A DNA stretch of 64,000 nucleotides, taken from positions 1,922,001 through 1,986,000 of the forward strand of contig NZ_CP051204.2 of NCBI RefSeq assembly GCF_012516375.2, written 5' to 3'. The position numbers were made by a program, and so were the translations under genes. This DNA comes from Chitinophaga oryzae. GTDB lineage: Bacteria > Bacteroidota > Bacteroidia > Chitinophagales > Chitinophagaceae. A model generated the notes under the pieces. It saw nothing but the letters and a program-made list of their open reading frames with translations, was not told the DNA's origin and did no database searches. This document shows, piece by piece, positions 61,847-64,000 of the stretch (positions within the stretch are counted from its first letter, which is position 1; every line of letters starts with the position of its first letter).

Positions 61847-62902
61847 TTAAAAAATACCCAGTACTTTTTTCCGGTCGTACATGATCCTGATTTCTTTCAC
61901 GCAGCCGTTGGCGTCTTTGATCAGGTTTACTTTTTCTATTTTGAATTTCTTTTTGCCGTATATGCGTGAGCAGAAGTGGGCAAAGTTGTCTGTTTCCTTA
62001 TCGTTGAGCAGTACGCGTGCCGACAGGTTGTCGCACAGGTACCTGGAGAAATCGGCGGCGCTTTTTTGTTTGGTGGTCACCTGCGACAGCATGAACAGGA
62101 ATTCGTCATCGGCCACGGCGGGAGCGGTGGGGCCTTTGGGTTTTTCCGGTTCCGGGGCTGGCGGCGGCGGTGGCGGCGGGGCGAATCCCGGGTCTGGCGC
62201 CGGGTCTGCAGCCTGTGGTCTTGCCGGGAATACCGTGATGCGTTTCATCACCATGTGGGCGGTGTCGCCATTGACGATCAGGGACAGGGTCCTTTCGCCC
62301 GGTGAGGAGAAGGTGTAGGTAACGGCAGCGCCTGAATGCGGTTCCGCGTTATCCTGTAAGAGCCGCCATGTCCAGGTGTGGGCGCCGGGTGTTTTGTTGG
62401 TGAAGGTAACGGGTCTGCCGGCAAATACTTCACCGGGGCCGTCGATGACGGGGAAGATGTCGGGGCGGGCTTCGGCAGGCGCAGCGGGTGCGGCGATGAT
62501 GATGATCTCCTTGTTCCAGGCGCATTTGCCGGATACGAGGGTGACCATATAGCTGCCGGGTTTGTTGAAGGAATGGTAAACCTGTGCGCCGGTCTGGCGG
62601 GCAGAGGAGTCACCGAATTCCCAGGCGTAGTCCGTCCTTTTTTTATCGCTGCTTTCGGCGTTGAAGGTGATGACCTGGCCCACCGTGTAGGCCTTGCCGG
62701 AAGTATGTTGTTTGTTACTGAGAACGATATCGGTGGTAGTGCAGTCTTCCCGGGTGTCCAGCTGGAATGCAAGCAGTACGGCGCTGATCAGGAATAAGCC
62801 AAAGAAGGTCCACAGTACCATGGGGTCAACATGACTGGCAATTTTACCAAAGGGTCTGAACGAATTTACCTTGTGTTCATTTTCGGGTTTACGGGGGGCC
62901 AT
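61847..62902 (-). CDS. inner-membrane PKD-domain protein of the T6SS locus
   Basis: 351-residue protein. A short cytosolic N-terminus precedes one membrane helix (about 29-47, MVLWTFFGLFLISAVLLAFQL). Two PKD-like beta domains follow in the periplasm (about 65-135, with DYAWEFGDSS, VYHSFNKPGSYMVTLVSG; and about 145-228, with FTNKTPGAHTWTWRLL and YTFSSPGERTLSLIV). A Pro-rich linker (about 231-265) leads to a C-terminal domain (DDEFLFMLSQVTTKQKSAADFSRYLC to IRIMYDRKKVLGIF). The topology suits one of the single-pass envelope subunits (TssO/TssP type) that replace TssJLM in T6SSiii, but I cannot say which. First gene of the operon with tssE and tssF. Confidence 0.72.
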   Translation of the reverse strand: MAPRKPENEHKVNSFRPFGKIASHVDPMVLWTFFGLFLISAVLLAFQLDTREDCTTTDIVLSNKQHTSGKAYTVGQVITFNAESSDKKRTDYAWEFGDSSARQTGAQVYHSFNKPGSYMVTLVSGKCAWNKEIIIIAAPAAPAEARPDIFPVIDGPGEVFAGRPVTFTNKTPGAHTWTWRLLQDNAEPHSGAAVTYTFSSPGERTLSLIVNGDTAHMVMKRITVFPARPQAADPAPDPGFAPPPPPPPAPEPEKPKGPTAPAVADDEFLFMLSQVTTKQKSAADFSRYLCDNLSARVLLNDKETDNFAHFCSRIYGKKKFKIEKVNLIKDANGCVKEIRIMYDRKKVLGIF

Positions 62903-63025
62903 TGATTTTTCAGGTTTTTACAATTTCAGATTTTACAATTTTACTGTTTTTTTGGATAACTTGCCTATGTGTCAGGGGCGTTTTTTCTTTTTTCAGAATT
63001 TGAGTCACATATAAACGCAATATAT

Positions 63026-63033
63026 TATTTTTG
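63026..63033 (+). promoter_or_regulatory. probable -7 box upstream of the tssG-like gene
   Basis: TATTTTTG fits TAnnTTTG. A TTTG lies at 62999-63002, 23 bp upstream, slightly more than the usual 19-21. The leader would be about 90 nt. Confidence 0.4.
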
Positions 63034-63085
63034 GGGCAGATCGTTAGCCCGGAAAAAACCATAGAACAGTTGAGATTAGATAGTT

Positions 63086-63136
63086 ATGCTAACAACGAAA
63101 GACCCGAAAAACCTAAAAATCATCACCTCATGGTAA
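63086..63136 (+). CDS. possible 16-codon upstream ORF
   Basis: ATG at 63086 opens a 16-residue frame (MLTTKDPKNLKIITSW) that ends in TAA at 63134-63136, overlapping the tssG-like ATG (63130) by seven bases. It could be a leader peptide that couples translation, or chance. Confidence 0.15.
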   Translation: MLTTKDPKNLKIITSW

Positions 63137-64000
63137 ACAACGCCCAGAAGGCTGCCGTCCTGGAAGATGTTATAACACACGTTGCGGAATTCCCTTATGA
63201 TGTAAGGGCGGAAGTGGTGGTGGGCGAGTTGCTGGACAACCAGGTACGCAGGGAAGAAGTGGTGGTGCAGTTGCAGAATGTGTTTACCCGGTCATTTAAT
63301 AAGGATATTCTACATGTAAAACTGGATGACAGCCAGCCATATCAGCCCTATGTATTGTTATCACTGTCACGGGACGGCATATATGACCGGTTGCCGGAGG
63401 GGTTGTTCCACGAGTTTTCGGAGCAGCGGAAAGTGCGGGGCACTGCGGATATGGTTGCCCGTTACAAGCGGCAGCAGCAGGAGGAATTGCAGGCCCGGCG
63501 TTTTTTTCAGCCATTGGAGAATGAGTTTTTTCTGCAGCGGGTATTTTTAGAGCAGCGGGAGAAACATTTATTGTTTGATGTGTTTGGTAAAGATGCCGAT
63601 CAGTTGTTCAGCCAGTTCTGGGACCTGCCCGCGGGGCTGCCGGGAGCGGCGGCCAACAGGCTGGTGAAACTGCTGCCATATATGCATCGTATTGCCGGCA
63701 ATTACCGCATGATCCGGCTTTGTCTGCAGCTGGTGCTGGAGCAGGAGGTGGAAATTGAAGTGGACCATACGCCGCAGGCTGTACGAACAGAGGCCAGTGT
63801 GCCGTTGGGCGAATGGCGGCTGGGGGTAGACAGCATGGTGGGGCAGGTATTTTATACAGACATGCCCCGCGCCACGGTGACGATCGGGCCGCTGCAACGC
63901 CAGCGCATATATGACTACTTGCCATGGCAGGCATACGGGAAGCTGCTGGAAACCTGTTACGGTTATCTTTTCCCGGCTGACATGGATATTAATACGGTAC
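63130..64000 (+). CDS. tssG: T6SS baseplate subunit TssG-like (cut by window end)
   Basis: Open frame of at least 290 codons running off the window. Landmarks: LEDVITHVAEFPYDVRAEVVV at the N-terminus, VLLSLSRDGIYDRLPEGLFHEF, the charged helix ARRFFQPLENEFFLQRVFLEQREK, and IAGNYRMIRLCLQLVLEQEVEIEVD followed by a beta region (PLGEWRLGVDSMVGQ). This layout resembles TssG of T6SSiii, which links TssF and TssK in the baseplate wedge. It is divergent from the PKD-tssE-tssF operon. It probably leads a further T6SS block (TssK and others) outside the window. Confidence 0.7.
   Translation, partial: MVNNAQKAAVLEDVITHVAEFPYDVRAEVVVGELLDNQVRREEVVVQLQNVFTRSFNKDILHVKLDDSQPYQPYVLLSLSRDGIYDRLPEGLFHEFSEQRKVRGTADMVARYKRQQQEELQARRFFQPLENEFFLQRVFLEQREKHLLFDVFGKDADQLFSQFWDLPAGLPGAAANRLVKLLPYMHRIAGNYRMIRLCLQLVLEQEVEIEVDHTPQAVRTEASVPLGEWRLGVDSMVGQVFYTDMPRATVTIGPLQRQRIYDYLPWQAYGKLLETCYGYLFPADMDINTV

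Noticed and set aside
48091..64000. Prophage tail or extracellular contractile injection system
   Set aside because: Sheath, gp25 and spike homologues also occur there, but the Hcp-type TssD, ClpV, TssB/TssC of T6SSiii type and TssF point to a type VI system; no capsid, terminase, integrase or tail-fibre genes are seen.

Overview
The window looks like a chromosomal segment of a Chitinophaga-like member of the Bacteroidota. The reasons are a SusC/SusD outer-membrane pair, LytS/LytTR and FecR-type regulators, long Bacteroidota-style signal peptidase I and DNA primase, promoters that fit the Bacteroidota TTTG...TAnnTTTG pattern, few Shine-Dalgarno sequences, and a type VI secretion locus whose sheath and tube proteins are of the Bacteroidota-restricted subtype (T6SSiii). 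I see no rRNA, tRNA, CRISPR array, insertion sequence, integrase or phage structural module.

Layout. 0.2-9.4 kb: sialate O-acetylesterase, a Dabb/DinB pair, a three-gene sensor kinase / DUF4407 / LytTR regulator operon, a TetR regulator with its alpha/beta hydrolase, and a Tat-exported sugar-phosphate isomerase-like lipoprotein. 9.4-17.3 kb: dienelactone hydrolase, an orphan short FecR, proline dehydrogenase and an orphan SusD-SusC pair. 17.6-31.3 kb: housekeeping genes (thyA-folA, dnaG, thiolase, pdhB, cysE-cysM, an NtrC-like regulator, lepB, cdd, a TPR protein). 31.6-42.5 kb: argS, a small beta-barrel protein, GNAT, an OmpA-family protein, dnaK, malQ with starch-binding domains, and a dipeptide epimerase. 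42.5-48.1 kb: an unusual three-gene operon built around a cytosolic gingipain-fold (C25) cysteine peptidase, a PmoA-like protein, and a pair of 2-TM proteins, one of them DUF3137. 48.1-64.0 kb: a T6SSiii locus in four transcription blocks: hcp-unknown-vgrG-TPR (minus); clpV-tssB-tssC-TraN-like-transglycosylase (plus); PKD protein-tssE-tssF (minus); tssG-like (plus, cut by the window end).

How the T6SS genes work together: TssB/TssC form the contractile sheath around the Hcp (TssD) tube tipped by VgrG. TssE, TssF and TssG build the baseplate, and ClpV recycles contracted sheath. The envelope part is not the TssJLM complex of Proteobacteria. Candidates here are a single-pass PKD-domain protein, an exported protein resembling conjugation TraN/VirB9, and an exported lytic transglycosylase. 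TssK, TssN and a PAAR tip are not in the window.

The most distinctive signal outside genes is a family of intergenic nested inverted repeats. Three carry arms made of ATTACGA heptamers and sit exactly between the stop codon of one gene and the start of the next co-oriented gene. Two of these share a core in exactly opposite orientation around two genes, and one is translated into the C-terminus of MalQ. Related AT-rich dyads surround many other genes.
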